DNA of 47,214 nt from Butyricicoccus porcorum (GCF_002157465.1 NZ_NHOC01000020.1:1-47214); one strand, 5' to 3'; counted from the first letter of the stretch, positions 35,867 to 44,089 are shown. Numbers and translations: made by a program. Notes: generated by a model not told the origin, from the sequence alone.

Positions 35867-35893
35867 GTCATCCGGTACTTTGTGCCAGATGAC
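35867..35893 (-). promoter_or_regulatory. Hairpin in the dnaD leader
   Basis: GTCATCCGG (35867-35875) pairs with CCAGATGAC (35885-35893) with one G-T pair around a 9-base loop. It lies near the 5' end of the dnaD mRNA. No T run follows, so it is not a terminator; the function is unknown. Confidence 0.4.
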
Positions 35894-35902
35894 GGTTATT
35901 TT

Positions 35903-35931
35903 ATTATATCGTGACAAAAGTAATAGTGCAA
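35903..35931 (-). promoter_or_regulatory. Promoter of dnaD-dnaC
   Basis: On the minus strand, -35 TTGCAC (35931-35926), a 17-base spacer and a perfect -10 TATAAT (35908-35903). Confidence 0.7.
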
Positions 35932-35990
35932 GCGAAAAGGAGCGCGTAAAATTTTATATATTTACTGATGTTTTTTTGCGAAAAAAATAG

Positions 35991-35996
35991 TATAAT
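35991..35996 (+). promoter_or_regulatory. -10 element of the glmU-prs unit
   Basis: A perfect TATAAT follows an A/T-rich stretch (T7 GCG A7). No good -35 is seen; the flanking A tract may act as an UP-like element. The 65-base leader shows no known riboswitch. Confidence 0.5.
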
Positions 35997-36068
35997 AAAT
36001 TTACGTATTTTTCCTGAGGGCAGTTTGCGCCTTTTGCAGCTGCTCCAGTGGCGGAAAGGATATCTTAA

Positions 36069-37292
36069 ATGTCTTATAATAAGTTGAATACGATTTTGCT
36101 CGGCGGTAAGAAGGGCGCGGACGGAAAATATCCGGTACAGCGCGAGATTCTGTTCACCCCGACCGGACGTCTGGTTGCGGATGCACTGCCGGAACAGTGC
36201 CGGCTGTTCTATGCGCGCCAGCAGAGCGAGCCGGAGCTGGAAGGGATTGAATCCATTGTCTGTCCGGATGACGCGGATTTCACGGAAATGGTATCGACAG
36301 CAATCGAAGGCATGGAGGGCGATGTTATGCTGCTCTCCACTCCGATGCCGGAGGTTGTTTCAGAGGAATACCAGATGGTAATGGATCAGCATGTCGAGGC
36401 GCAGACCGCTGTCACAACGCTGACCTGCGGCGCGCTGGATGATACCTGGCACATTGCCGTGTACAACGTCGATGTGCTGCGCGACATTCTGACCTGCCAC
36501 CCGCTGTCGCTGACGCATTCCATTCAGATTGCGGGCGAAATCAGCGCAAAGACCGGTGCCTGCCGCACGCATTCGCACATCGATGTGCGCTCCGCCTGCG
36601 ATGCCTACCACGCACAGAAGACGCTCCAGCACCGCGTCAACAGCGCACTGATGGAGCGCGGCGTCAGCATCCTCGACCCCGAATACACGTATATTTCCCC
36701 GTACTGTGAAATCGGAAGTGGTACTACCATCCTGCCGGGCACGATGATCCGCCCGGGCAGCAAGATCGGCTGCGGCTGCACCATCGGCCCGAACACGATC
36801 CTTGACCGCGCGGAAATCGGAGACCGGACAAGCGTCAATTCCTCGCAGGTTTATGAGAGCTGTGTGGGAGCCGACGCGACCGTCGGCCCGTTTGCGTACA
36901 TCCGTCCGGGCTGCCGGGTCGGTGATGAGACCAGAATCGGCGACTTCGTCGAGCTGAAAAAGGCATCCATCGGCAACGGCACGAAGGTTTCCCATCTGAC
37001 CTACATCGGCGATGCCACGGTCGGCGAGCGCGTCAACTTCGGCTGCGGCACGGTTGTCGTCAATTATGACGGCTATGTCAAGAGCCAGACCGTGATCGGC
37101 GACGACTGCTTTATCGGCTGCAATACCAACCTCGTCGCGCCGGTTGAGCTGGGGGATCGTGTCCTCACAGCGGCCGGTACCACCGTCACGAAAAACGTGC
37201 CGGAAGGCGCGCTGGCAGTTGCCCGCGCACGGCAGGAGAACAAGGAAGGCTGGAATGATCGCCGCCGCCGCATGCACGGACAGGATAAATAA
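36069..37292 (+). CDS. glmU: GlmU-like protein with intact acetyltransferase and degenerate uridylyltransferase domain
   Basis: A 407-residue protein, shorter than normal GlmU (about 450). From about residue 200 it has a left-handed beta-helix of hexapeptide repeats with GlmU acetyltransferase motifs ([59 protein letters not shown]). This half should acetylate glucosamine-1-phosphate. The first ~190 residues align in position with the uridylyltransferase but lack the GxGTRM nucleotide loop: the corresponding stretch is [19 protein letters not shown]-GlcNAc formation may therefore need another enzyme. AAAGGA lies 8 bases before the ATG, and prs follows as in Bacillus. Confidence 0.82.
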   Translation: MSYNKLNTILLGGKKGADGKYPVQREILFTPTGRLVADALPEQCRLFYARQQSEPELEGIESIVCPDDADFTEMVSTAIEGMEGDVMLLSTPMPEVVSEEYQMVMDQHVEAQTAVTTLTCGALDDTWHIAVYNVDVLRDILTCHPLSLTHSIQIAGEISAKTGACRTHSHIDVRSACDAYHAQKTLQHRVNSALMERGVSILDPEYTYISPYCEIGSGTTILPGTMIRPGSKIGCGCTIGPNTILDRAEIGDRTSVNSSQVYESCVGADATVGPFAYIRPGCRVGDETRIGDFVELKKASIGNGTKVSHLTYIGDATVGERVNFGCGTVVVNYDGYVKSQTVIGDDCFIGCNTNLVAPVELGDRVLTAAGTTVTKNVPEGALAVARARQENKEGWNDRRRRMHGQDK

Positions 37293-37337
37293 TCCGCGAA
37301 ATTTGAATAGAATATATCGTTTCGGAACATGATTAGG

Positions 37338-37354
37338 GAAACGCCTGGCGTTTC
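37338..37354 (+). promoter_or_regulatory. Perfect 17-bp palindrome before prs
   Basis: GAAACGCC-T-GGCGTTTC lies 36 bases before the prs start codon. It is a candidate operator, or an RNA stem in the glmU-prs transcript. Confidence 0.4.
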
Positions 37355-37389
37355 ACGGACTGAAAAAGATGCAGGAGGACCTAAAAATT

Positions 37390-38349
37390 ATGATATCTCA
37401 CGGCAAGAATATTAAAATCCTCGCGGGCAATTCGCATCCCGCGCTGGCGATGCAGATTGCATCCGCTCTTGGCCTGTCGCTCGGCAAATGTACCGTCGGC
37501 CACTTTTCTGACGGCGAAGTTTCGGTTTCCATCGGCGAGACTGTCCGCGGCTCGGATGTATTTCTCGTACAGTCTACCTGTGAGCCGGTCAACGACAACG
37601 TGATGGAACTGCTCATTATGATCGACGCATGCAAGCGCGCGTCCGCAGGCCGCATCACTGCCGTTATCCCGTACTTTGGCTATGCCCGCCAGGACAGAAA
37701 GTCCAAGGCGCGCGATCCGATTTCCGCCAAGCTGGTTGCGGATATCCTCACGACCGCAGGCGCAAACCGCGTGCTCACCATGGATCTGCATGCACATCAG
37801 TTGCAGGGCTTCTTCAACATCCCGGTGGACAACCTGATGGGTGCGTCTGTACTCATCCCGCACATTGCAGGCAAGTTTGGCCGCAGCCGCGACGACATGA
37901 TGATCGTTTCTCCGGATCTTGGCTCGGTTACCCGTGCAAGAAAGTTCTGTGAGAAGCTGGATTACCGTCTGGCGATCATTGACAAGCGCCGCCCACGCGC
38001 CAATGTCTCCGAAGTCATGAACATCATCGGCGACGTAAAGGGCAAGACCTGCATCCTGTGCGACGACCTGATTGACACCGCCGGTACGCTGTGCCATGCG
38101 GCGGAAGCGCTCATCGAGGTCGGCGGCGCAAAGGAAGTGTATGCCTGCGCAACACATGGCGTACTGTCCGGCCCGGCGATTGAGCGTCTCGAAAACAGCC
38201 CGATCAAGAACCTTGCGCTGCTCGACACCATCCCGCTGCCGACCAGCAAGCAAAGCGACAAGATTGAGCTGTTGCAGGTCGCTCCGGTCTTTACCGAGGC
38301 AATTGCACGCATCTACGAGGAATCTTCGGTTTCCCCGCTGTTTGACTGA
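37390..38349 (+). CDS. prs: Ribose-phosphate pyrophosphokinase
   Basis: PRPP synthetase, 319 residues, making 5-phosphoribosyl-1-pyrophosphate from ribose-5-phosphate and ATP for nucleotide, histidine and NAD synthesis. Characteristic motifs: FSDGEVSVSI, YFGYARQDRKSKARDPISAKL (ATP site), TMDLHAHQLQGFF (metal site), and the PRPP loop CILCDDLIDTAGTL. ATG 37390 has AGGAGG 11 bases upstream; ATG 37369 in the same frame lies before that site and is less likely. It follows glmU by 97 bases and ends in a clear terminator. Confidence 0.97.
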   Translation: MISHGKNIKILAGNSHPALAMQIASALGLSLGKCTVGHFSDGEVSVSIGETVRGSDVFLVQSTCEPVNDNVMELLIMIDACKRASAGRITAVIPYFGYARQDRKSKARDPISAKLVADILTTAGANRVLTMDLHAHQLQGFFNIPVDNLMGASVLIPHIAGKFGRSRDDMMIVSPDLGSVTRARKFCEKLDYRLAIIDKRRPRANVSEVMNIIGDVKGKTCILCDDLIDTAGTLCHAAEALIEVGGAKEVYACATHGVLSGPAIERLENSPIKNLALLDTIPLPTSKQSDKIELLQVAPVFTEAIARIYEESSVSPLFD

Positions 38350-38365
38350 GTTTGACAGGATACAT

Positions 38366-38394
38366 AAGCGGCACGGTCAGCTGTGCCGCTTTTT
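38366..38394 (+). terminator. prs terminator
   Basis: AAGCGGCAC (38366-38374) pairs with GTGCCGCTT (38383-38391), followed by TTT. Confidence 0.85.
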
Positions 38395-38418
38395 GTACTT
38401 TTTTGAGGAGGGGTCTGT

Positions 38419-39210
38419 ATGAAAATACTGGCAATCGGTGACGTTGTGTCCAATCCGGGGTTGAAAACCGTGTCCCATCTGCTGCGCTGCGTGAAAAAGG
38501 AAACCGGCGCGGCGTTTACCATCGTCAACGGCGAAAACGCCAGCGGCGTCGGCATCACGCCCAAACAGGCGGACAGCATTTTTGCCGCCGGGGCAGACCT
38601 CATCACGCTCGGCAACCATTCTTACCGCAAACAGAACATTGTCCCGTATCTCGAGGACAACCGCTATATCATCCGTCCGGCAAACCTCGCGCCGCAGTCG
38701 CCCGGCGAAGGCTTCGGCATCTACGAGACCAGTGCAGGCTGGCGCGTACTGGTGTTCGAGCTGATCGGCCGGTGTGACATGCAGTACGGCCCGGACAATC
38801 CGTTTCTGCGCGCTGACCGCATCCTGCGTGAGCAGGAGGGACGGTATGACGTCGCGCTGTGCGAAATGCACGCGTCGGCAACGTCGGAAAAGCTCGCGAT
38901 GGGCTATTACCTCGACGGACGGGTGTCCGCAGTCTATGGTACGCATACTCATGTGCCGACAGCAGATGCGCGCGTCAATCCCAAAGGAACAGGCTATATC
39001 ACGGACATCGGCATGACCGGACCGAAGTGGTCGGTGCTCGGCGTCCGCGCGGAGCAGTCGATTGCGATGTTCCGCGGCGATCTGACCAGCCGGTTCGAGC
39101 CGGCGGAAGGCGTCTGCGTCATGCAGGGCGTGCTGTTCGACATTGACGAGAACACCGGACGGTGCCGGAGCGTCGAACGAATCGAAAAAGAACATACACC
39201 GGAAGCATAA
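38419..39210 (+). CDS. ymdB: YmdB family metallophosphoesterase
   Basis: A 263-residue member of the YmdB family (TIGR00282 type), in Bacillus a 2',3'-cyclic nucleotide phosphodiesterase affecting biofilm and colony behaviour. Metal-site motifs: ILAIGDVVSNPG (D8), IVNGENASG, ITLGNHSYRKQNI, ALCEMHASATSEK, GTHTHVPTAD and the downstream DIGMTGP. The family is usually near rny or recA; here it follows prs. GAGGAGGGG precedes the ATG. It may be partly cotranscribed through the prs terminator or use its own unseen promoter. Confidence 0.92.
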   Translation: MKILAIGDVVSNPGLKTVSHLLRCVKKETGAAFTIVNGENASGVGITPKQADSIFAAGADLITLGNHSYRKQNIVPYLEDNRYIIRPANLAPQSPGEGFGIYETSAGWRVLVFELIGRCDMQYGPDNPFLRADRILREQEGRYDVALCEMHASATSEKLAMGYYLDGRVSAVYGTHTHVPTADARVNPKGTGYITDIGMTGPKWSVLGVRAEQSIAMFRGDLTSRFEPAEGVCVMQGVLFDIDENTGRCRSVERIEKEHTPEA

Positions 39211-39224
39211 CACGAAAGACAGAC

Positions 39225-39261
39225 AAAAGCGCTCGAACCGCGTGGTACGGGCGCTTTTTTT
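39225..39261. terminator. Bidirectional terminator after ymdB
   Basis: AAAAGCGC (39225-39232) pairs with GCGCTTTT (39251-39258) with inner GAACC/GGT pairing; a T run follows on both strands. It serves ymdB and the convergent zinc-ribbon gene. Confidence 0.75.
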
Positions 39262-39267
39262 GTGCAT

Positions 39268-40083
39268 TCAGGTGGATTGGGAAACCGGCATGGCGGGCGC
39301 TTCACTCTGGTCAATCCGTGTCAGCGTGAAAAATTCATCGCTCTCCCAGTCGAAGCAGCCGAAGGAGGTGACGTCCTCCGGGGCGGTGTCGTTTGGCACA
39401 TAGATGTACAGGTCATAGTCCGGCAGATTGCTGGAGGAATCGGAAAAATAGAGTGTGTAGTGCGTGTAATCTTCGACCGGGTATTGCTCCAGTTCTTCGC
39501 GGGAACAGGATTCCGATGCGGTATCCTCTGTGAGGAGCATCCGCTCGAAAGACGGCGCTGGATCTTGCGCGGTGCGGATGCCGTCTGTCCATGCAATCGA
39601 GCCATCATCATAGACGGTAATGCGCAGGCTGCCGTCATCGTTTGTCCAGGTGCCGGCGGACAGTACCTCATCCAGCGCACACGGTTCGTAGAGCTCGGAA
39701 TCGTCGTCCACAAAGGTGACTGCGCCGGAGAAATCGGAGAAGGTCACATACGACATCACCGCAGGAACGATGGTCAGCAGGATCAGAATGATTGCGACAA
39801 TCAGGCAGCCGGGCGCACAGCCGGATGTTCGGGCTTCGCCGGGCTGCTTTGGAGAAGCACCGCTATTCTGCGCGGCAGCCCGCTGCCAGGCCGCATCCGA
39901 TGACGCCGGCTGATGGAGTATTTTCTTCGCGGAGGAATTTTTCTCCCGTGCCGGCTGGTCGGAGCTGTCCTGTGCGGTGAATTTGGATTTCTTTTTCGGC
40001 GCGCCGATGCCGGGACGATTGCCGCAGACCGGGCATTCGTGTTCGCTGTCCAGATAGTGTACGCCGCAGTACGGGCATTTCAT
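39268..40083 (-). CDS. Zinc-ribbon membrane protein of unknown function
   Basis: A 271-residue protein I cannot assign. The N terminus is a zinc ribbon (MKCPYCGVHYLDSEHECPVCG, two CxxC pairs). A long low-complexity polar linker, a single membrane helix (CLIVAIILILLTIVPAVMSYV, about residues 92-112) and a roughly 150-residue acidic domain with DDGS and YTLYFSDSS segments follow. Topology suggests a cytoplasmic ribbon and an outer C-terminal domain. The second ATG (40083) is preferred because GGGAGGG lies about 8 bases before it; ATG 40089 is too close. It is a single gene, convergent to ymdB. Confidence 0.75.
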   Translation of the reverse strand: MKCPYCGVHYLDSEHECPVCGNRPGIGAPKKKSKFTAQDSSDQPAREKNSSAKKILHQPASSDAAWQRAAAQNSGASPKQPGEARTSGCAPGCLIVAIILILLTIVPAVMSYVTFSDFSGAVTFVDDDSELYEPCALDEVLSAGTWTNDDGSLRITVYDDGSIAWTDGIRTAQDPAPSFERMLLTEDTASESCSREELEQYPVEDYTHYTLYFSDSSSNLPDYDLYIYVPNDTAPEDVTSFGCFDWESDEFFTLTRIDQSEAPAMPVSQST

Positions 40084-40165
40084 ATCCATTCCCTCCCTTG
40101 TTGCTTTGCTGTCTTTATCTTACCATATGCGGCGGGGAGATGTACAGCAATCCGACAAAGTTCAA

Positions 40166-40197
40166 CACAAAAGCGCACCGCTTTCCAGCGGTGCGCT
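40166..40197 (-). terminator. Terminator of the GntR-ABC operon
   Basis: On minus, AGCGCACCGCT-GGAA-AGCGGTGCGCT is a perfect 11-bp stem followed by TTTTGTG, 15 bases after the permease stop. Confidence 0.85.
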
Positions 40198-40211
40198 CTG
40201 CGTTTGCGGGT

Positions 40212-41021
40212 TTATTGCAGGTTCAGGTGCTTGCTCAGAATGTAGTTTGTGATGACAAAGTTGACGGCGATGCATACCGCGATGAACAGCAGACAGCCCA
40301 GCAGGACAATGTGCATCTGCGCCGCTGTGTTCAGTGTCAGGTTGAAATCCAGATTCAGACCGGTCAGATCGAAAATCCACGAGGAGATAAACTGCAGGAT
40401 TTCCTTTGCCACGCCAAAGCCCAGATATGCGAGAAACGCGAAGCCGAGGCGGTGCTTGTTGGCCAGAGAACCGAGCGACAGGCAGGCATAGATATGCATG
40501 CAGAAATTGATGACGCCGGCGATGCTGATGACAGTAAATTCGATCGGGACAAGGAACAGATTTGCGCCGAACTCGTGCAGCAGCTCGGAGAACCCGTACT
40601 GTATCAGATGCCAGAAGTCCGAAAAGGCGATCTCAGGCTCAAAGCTGGCAGAAAGGAGCGCAGGTGTGGCGAGGAGGAACAGCGAGATGCAGCACAGGAT
40701 GACCGTGACTACCATCCAGATGGTAGAGGTGATGCATTTCGCCCAGATCAGCTGCGACGGACGCGCGGGCAGTGTGAACATCAGATAGCCTTCGTCGCCC
40801 AGCAGGTTTTTGTAAAATCGGTTAATCATGTACGCGAATGCCAGCACACAGACCGCGAACATCGCAAGGACATAGACGGTCATCAGTACGCCGAACGGGG
40901 CGGAGACCGGCAGGGCAATAAAAATCGAATTTGCCAGCGAGAGCAGCAGGAGGACGCCGAATGCCGGAAGGAAAATCCGACGGGTGGATTTGAATTCATA
41001 GCCAATCAGCTTGCTCAGCAT
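40212..41021 (-). CDS. ABC transporter permease (ABC-2 type)
   Basis: A 269-residue membrane protein with about six hydrophobic segments (FLPAFGVLLLLSLANSIFI, VYVLAMFAVCVLAFAYMI, MVVTVILCCISLFLLA, FLVPIEFTVISIAGVINF, LGFAFLAYLGFG, IVLLGCLLFIAVCIAVNFVI). It includes the GDEGYLMFTLPARPSQLIWAK stretch common in clostridial ABC-2 permeases regulated by GntR/YtrA repressors. The substrate is unknown; antimicrobial peptide or cell-envelope stress export is a frequent role of such operons. Its start overlaps the end of the ATPase gene by 7 bases. Confidence 0.85.
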   Translation of the reverse strand: MLSKLIGYEFKSTRRIFLPAFGVLLLLSLANSIFIALPVSAPFGVLMTVYVLAMFAVCVLAFAYMINRFYKNLLGDEGYLMFTLPARPSQLIWAKCITSTIWMVVTVILCCISLFLLATPALLSASFEPEIAFSDFWHLIQYGFSELLHEFGANLFLVPIEFTVISIAGVINFCMHIYACLSLGSLANKHRLGFAFLAYLGFGVAKEILQFISSWIFDLTGLNLDFNLTLNTAAQMHIVLLGCLLFIAVCIAVNFVITNYILSKHLNLQ

Positions 41022-41719
41022 GCGAACACCTCCCGGAACAGTGCGTCGACGGATTTTCCGTATTCCGAACGGATGTCATCGACCGATTTGTGCAGCGTGA
41101 TCTGACCTCTATTGAGGAAAATCACATCGTCCAGCACCTTCTCAATGTCGGAAATCAGGTGAGTCGAAATGACCACCGTGCTGTTTTCATTGTAATTGGT
41201 GAGAATTGTGTTCAGGATATAGTCGCGGGCAGCCGGGTCGACGCCGCCAATCGGCTCGTCGAGCAGGTACAGGTCGGCTTCGCGGCTCATGACGACGACA
41301 AGCTGGATTTTTTCCTTGGTACCCTTGGACATCGTCTTGAGGGAATCCTTCGGCTGGATGCCGAGATGCGTCAGCATCTGCGCTGCCTTGTCGAGGTTGA
41401 AGTCCTCATAGAACGTCGCAAAAAATTTCAGCAGATCATCTGCCGTCATCCAGTCACTCAGATAGGTGCGTTCCGGCAGATACGATACCTTTGCGTGCGT
41501 TTCCGCGCCCGGCAGGTTTCCGGCGATGCGGATTTCTCCGGCAGTCGGTGTCAGCAGGCCGTTTGCCAGCTTGATGAGTGTGGATTTGCCGCTGCCATTC
41601 GGCCCCAGCAGGCCCACGATGCGGCCGCGCTCCAGCGCGAGTGTGACGTTGTCCAGTGCTGTTTTATTGCCGTAGCGTTTGCACAGCCCGGTGCACTGTA
41701 AAATAGGCTCGTTTGCCAT
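41015..41719 (-). CDS. ABC transporter ATP-binding protein
   Basis: A 234-residue ATPase. Walker A is GLLGPNGSGKSTLIKL, the signature region reads LKTMSKGTKEKIQL (a divergent LSxG), Walker B LYLLDEPIGGVD with the catalytic glutamate, and the H-loop VVISTHLISD. It energises the adjacent ABC-2 permease. It starts 3 bases after the GntR stop, and the three genes form one minus-strand operon. Confidence 0.93.
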   Translation of the reverse strand: MANEPILQCTGLCKRYGNKTALDNVTLALERGRIVGLLGPNGSGKSTLIKLANGLLTPTAGEIRIAGNLPGAETHAKVSYLPERTYLSDWMTADDLLKFFATFYEDFNLDKAAQMLTHLGIQPKDSLKTMSKGTKEKIQLVVVMSREADLYLLDEPIGGVDPAARDYILNTILTNYNENSTVVISTHLISDIEKVLDDVIFLNRGQITLHKSVDDIRSEYGKSVDALFREVFAC

Positions 41720-41722
41720 CTG

Positions 41723-42088
41723 TTACCCCTCCTTGATTGCCTGGCGAATCAGTTCCACGGTCTCTTCCGCGGTATAACCCATGTCTTTCATTGAAGACAG
41801 AAAGATGTGTATCTGTTCCATAGCCAGTTCCTTTCTCTTTTTCGTGATCTGTTCCGTGTGGTCGGTGACAAACCGTCCGGCGGTGCGCTGCGAATACAGC
41901 AGGCCGGTGTGTTCCAGCTCGGCAAGCGCGCGCTGCATGGTGTTTGGATTGACGCCCGCTTCCGCTGCGAGATCGCGCACCGACGGCAGGCGGCTGCCCG
42001 CGGGGAGCGCGCCGGATGCGATGGCCAGAGTAATGGTCTCCATCAGCTGCAAATAGATCGGGCGGTCATCGGAAAGATTCCATTGCAT
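41723..42088 (-). CDS. GntR family regulator, YtrA type
   Basis: A 121-residue short GntR regulator: N-terminal winged helix (PIYLQLMETITLAIASGALPAGSRLPSVRDLAAEAGVNPNTMQRALAELEHTGLLYSQRTAGRFV) and a short helical C-terminal dimer region (about 40 residues) without an effector domain, as in YtrA. It probably represses its own operon through the inverted repeat at 42111-42134. ATG 42088 is favoured because GGGAGG lies 6 bases upstream; ATG 42094 overlaps the spacer and is less likely. Confidence 0.9.
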   Translation of the reverse strand: MQWNLSDDRPIYLQLMETITLAIASGALPAGSRLPSVRDLAAEAGVNPNTMQRALAELEHTGLLYSQRTAGRFVTDHTEQITKKRKELAMEQIHIFLSSMKDMGYTAEETVELIRQAIKEG

Positions 42089-42110
42089 GTACATCCTCCC
42101 TTTCAGTGTC

Positions 42111-42134
42111 ATTGTACTAATTGATTGATACAAT
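42111..42134 (-). promoter_or_regulatory. Inverted repeat, likely operator of the GntR-ABC operon
   Basis: ATTGTA (42111-42116), 12 bases, TACAAT (42129-42134): a perfect 6-12-6 inverted repeat 22 bases before the GntR start. It overlaps likely promoter elements (minus-strand TACAAT as -10). Confidence 0.5.
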
Positions 42135-42192
42135 CATACAACGGGTGCACAAAAATTGCAAGAGGTTTTTGAAAAAAATCCGAATTTTTTTT

Positions 42193-42204
42193 CTGTGCGC
42201 ACAG
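42193..42204 (+). promoter_or_regulatory. 12-bp palindrome upstream of the phage module
   Basis: CTGTGCGCACAG is a perfect palindrome 29 bases before the -35 of the terminase promoter; a possible regulator site. Confidence 0.35.
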
Positions 42205-42233
42205 GTTATGCACAAAAACGAAACAAATTGCCG

Positions 42234-42261
42234 TAGACAATGGGAAAAAGCGACGTATTAT
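42234..42261 (+). promoter_or_regulatory. Promoter of the phage head module
   Basis: -35 TAGACA (42234-42239), a 16-base spacer and -10 TATTAT (42256-42261), 42 bases before the first gene. This is a housekeeping-sigma type promoter rather than a phage-specific one. Confidence 0.6.
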
Positions 42262-42302
42262 GGAGACCGTGAGCTGTTAAAATAATCCATTTGAGAGGAG
42301 GA

Positions 42303-42563
42303 ATGCCGTTGGCGCAAACAAAAAGCAGCCGCAGCCGGAAGAAAAAAACGCATGGGGATCAGGTACGCGACATCCTGTGCGATCATTCGCCGGAGGCGGC
42401 ACAGTGCCTGTGCGACATGCTGGAGGACGATTCACTCACCGGGACGGCGCGTGTCGGCGTTGCCAAGGAAATTCTGGAACGCACGGTGGGCAAGGGCCAG
42501 CTGCCCGATTCCCGGCAGGACACACAGGAGAAATTTGAGCTGGTACTCAAGGTGGTGGAATAA
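42303..42563 (+). CDS. Terminase small subunit-like protein
   Basis: A small protein (86 residues from ATG 42303) with a basic Lys/Ser/Arg-rich N terminus and helical DQVRDILCDHSPEAAQCLCDMLEDDSLTGTARVGVAKEILERTVGKGQ, the kind of DNA-binding helical fold seen in phage small terminases. Identification rests mainly on size and on its position overlapping the large terminase gene (TAATG). ATG 42303 is only one base after AGGAGG; TTG 42309 has a better 7-base spacing and may be the real start. Confidence 0.65.
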   Translation: MPLAQTKSSRSRKKKTHGDQVRDILCDHSPEAAQCLCDMLEDDSLTGTARVGVAKEILERTVGKGQLPDSRQDTQEKFELVLKVVE

Positions 42564-43867
42564 TGGAGCTTTCCGTCACCCGGCGTCAGCTGGAATTCAT
42601 CCGCTCAACTGCGTTTGAAACGCTGTTCGGCGGCGCAGCGGGCGGCGGCAAGAGCTATGCGCAGCTGATTGACGCGCTGATTTTTGCTCTCCAATATCCC
42701 GGCTCCAAACAGCTGGTGCTGCGGCGCACATTCCCGGAGCTCAAGCGTTCGCTCATTCAGGTTTCGCTGTCGCTGTATCCGACAAGCATTGCCACGTATG
42801 GCGAGACCAGTCACAGGTGGAAATTTGTCAACGGGTCAGTCATTGAGTTTGGCTCGTGCGACAGTGAAAACGACGTCACCAAGTACCAGAGCGCCGAATA
42901 TGACGTCATCCGGTTCGACGAGCTGACGCATTTCACAAAATTCCAGTTTACTTATCTGCTCTCGCGCGTGCGCGGCGTCAACGGGTATCCCAAACAGGTC
43001 AAATCGTCGACCAATCCGGGCGGCGTCGGACACGGCTGGGTCAAGGCGCGCTATATCGACTGCCTGGTTCCGGGCGAGGAGAAGGACGGCAGGCTGTTCC
43101 TGCCTGCCCGCGTGCAGGACAATGCCTTCCTGATGAAAAACGACCCGGATTATGTGCACCGCCTGGAGCTGCTCGACGAGCGCAGCCGCAAGGCACTGCT
43201 CTACGGGCGATGGGATTTGTTCGAGGGGCAGTATTTTGGCGAGTTTTCCACGGAACTGCATGTCTGTGTGCCGCCGGATCCGCTTCCCAGCTGGTGGAAA
43301 CGGTATCTTGCGATCGACTACGGACTGGATATGCTGGCGGCGCTCTGGATTGCGCTCGCACCGGACGGCACGGCATGGGTCTACCGGGAGGTATACCGCT
43401 CCGGGTTGATTATCTCCGAGGCAGCGGAGGCCATCCGCACTGCCGAGGTGGGCGAACACATCGACCAGCGGCTTGCACCGCCCGATCTGTTTAACCGCAG
43501 GCAGGAAACCGGTCGCTCCGCCATCGATATTTTCGCAGATGCCGGGCTGTATTTTGACCGGGCAATGGGGGAACGCGTGGCGGGCTGGTATGCCGTCAAG
43601 GAATACCTGCGCCCGTTCGACGATGAGCAGGGGATCTGCACCGCAAAGCTGAAAATCAGCCCGGTGTGCAAAAACCTCATCCGCACGCTGCCGCTGCTGA
43701 CCACCGATCCCGCCAACCCGAACGACACGGCGAATACGCCGCACGAATACACGCATGCGCCGGATGCGCTGCGCTATTTCGCCGCGACCGTGCAGCCGGA
43801 CGGGGATGCATGGCGGCCTGACCGCTATGACGGCGATGTTGGCGCATTTCTCGCCTACGAAGGGTGA
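42563..43867 (+). CDS. Phage terminase large subunit
   Basis: TerL, 434 residues, the motor and nuclease that packages phage DNA into proheads. The ATPase has Walker A FGGAAGGGKSY (K30), the LRRTFPELKRS adenine/arginine motif, Walker B DVIRFDELTHF (D119, E120), and coupling motif SSTNPGG. The RNase H-like nuclease has aspartates D252 (AIDYG), D326 (FADAG) and D401 (HAPDALRYF). All key residues are present, so it looks functional. It overlaps terS by one base and the codon usage is like the surrounding host genes. Confidence 0.95.
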   Translation: MELSVTRRQLEFIRSTAFETLFGGAAGGGKSYAQLIDALIFALQYPGSKQLVLRRTFPELKRSLIQVSLSLYPTSIATYGETSHRWKFVNGSVIEFGSCDSENDVTKYQSAEYDVIRFDELTHFTKFQFTYLLSRVRGVNGYPKQVKSSTNPGGVGHGWVKARYIDCLVPGEEKDGRLFLPARVQDNAFLMKNDPDYVHRLELLDERSRKALLYGRWDLFEGQYFGEFSTELHVCVPPDPLPSWWKRYLAIDYGLDMLAALWIALAPDGTAWVYREVYRSGLIISEAAEAIRTAEVGEHIDQRLAPPDLFNRRQETGRSAIDIFADAGLYFDRAMGERVAGWYAVKEYLRPFDDEQGICTAKLKISPVCKNLIRTLPLLTTDPANPNDTANTPHEYTHAPDALRYFAATVQPDGDAWRPDRYDGDVGAFLAYEG

Positions 43868-43885
43868 ATCTGCAAGGAGGAAGTT

Positions 43886-44089
43886 ATGGAATATATCATT
43901 TGCTGCCTGTGCAGCCTGCTTTGCTTTGCCTGCGGCGTGTGGGCGGCGCGCGGCCTGCCGCAGCTGCCGCGGCGCAAACAGCCGCAGGAGGACTGGAGTG
44001 AGGCGGACGATGCGCTGAGCCGCGATATCGCTGCGCTGCTCGCCTATACCGGCCCGAAAAAGGAGGAGGATGCCGATGAGGACACCTGA
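43886..44089 (+). CDS. Small single-pass membrane protein in phage module
   Basis: A 67-residue protein: a cysteine-rich hydrophobic N terminus (MEYIICCLCSLLCFACGVWAA, one membrane helix), a short basic/proline stretch and an acidic C terminus (KKEEDADEDT). AAGGAGG precedes the ATG by a good distance and its end overlaps the portal start. I do not recognise a family. A conserved slot between terminase and portal suggests a role for the module, but none can be assigned. Confidence 0.7.
   Translation: MEYIICCLCSLLCFACGVWAARGLPQLPRRKQPQEDWSEADDALSRDIAALLAYTGPKKEEDADEDT

Noticed and set aside
35997-36068. A riboswitch or glmS-type ribozyme in the glmU leader
   Set aside because: The leader is only about 65 bases and shows no conserved core of a known class.
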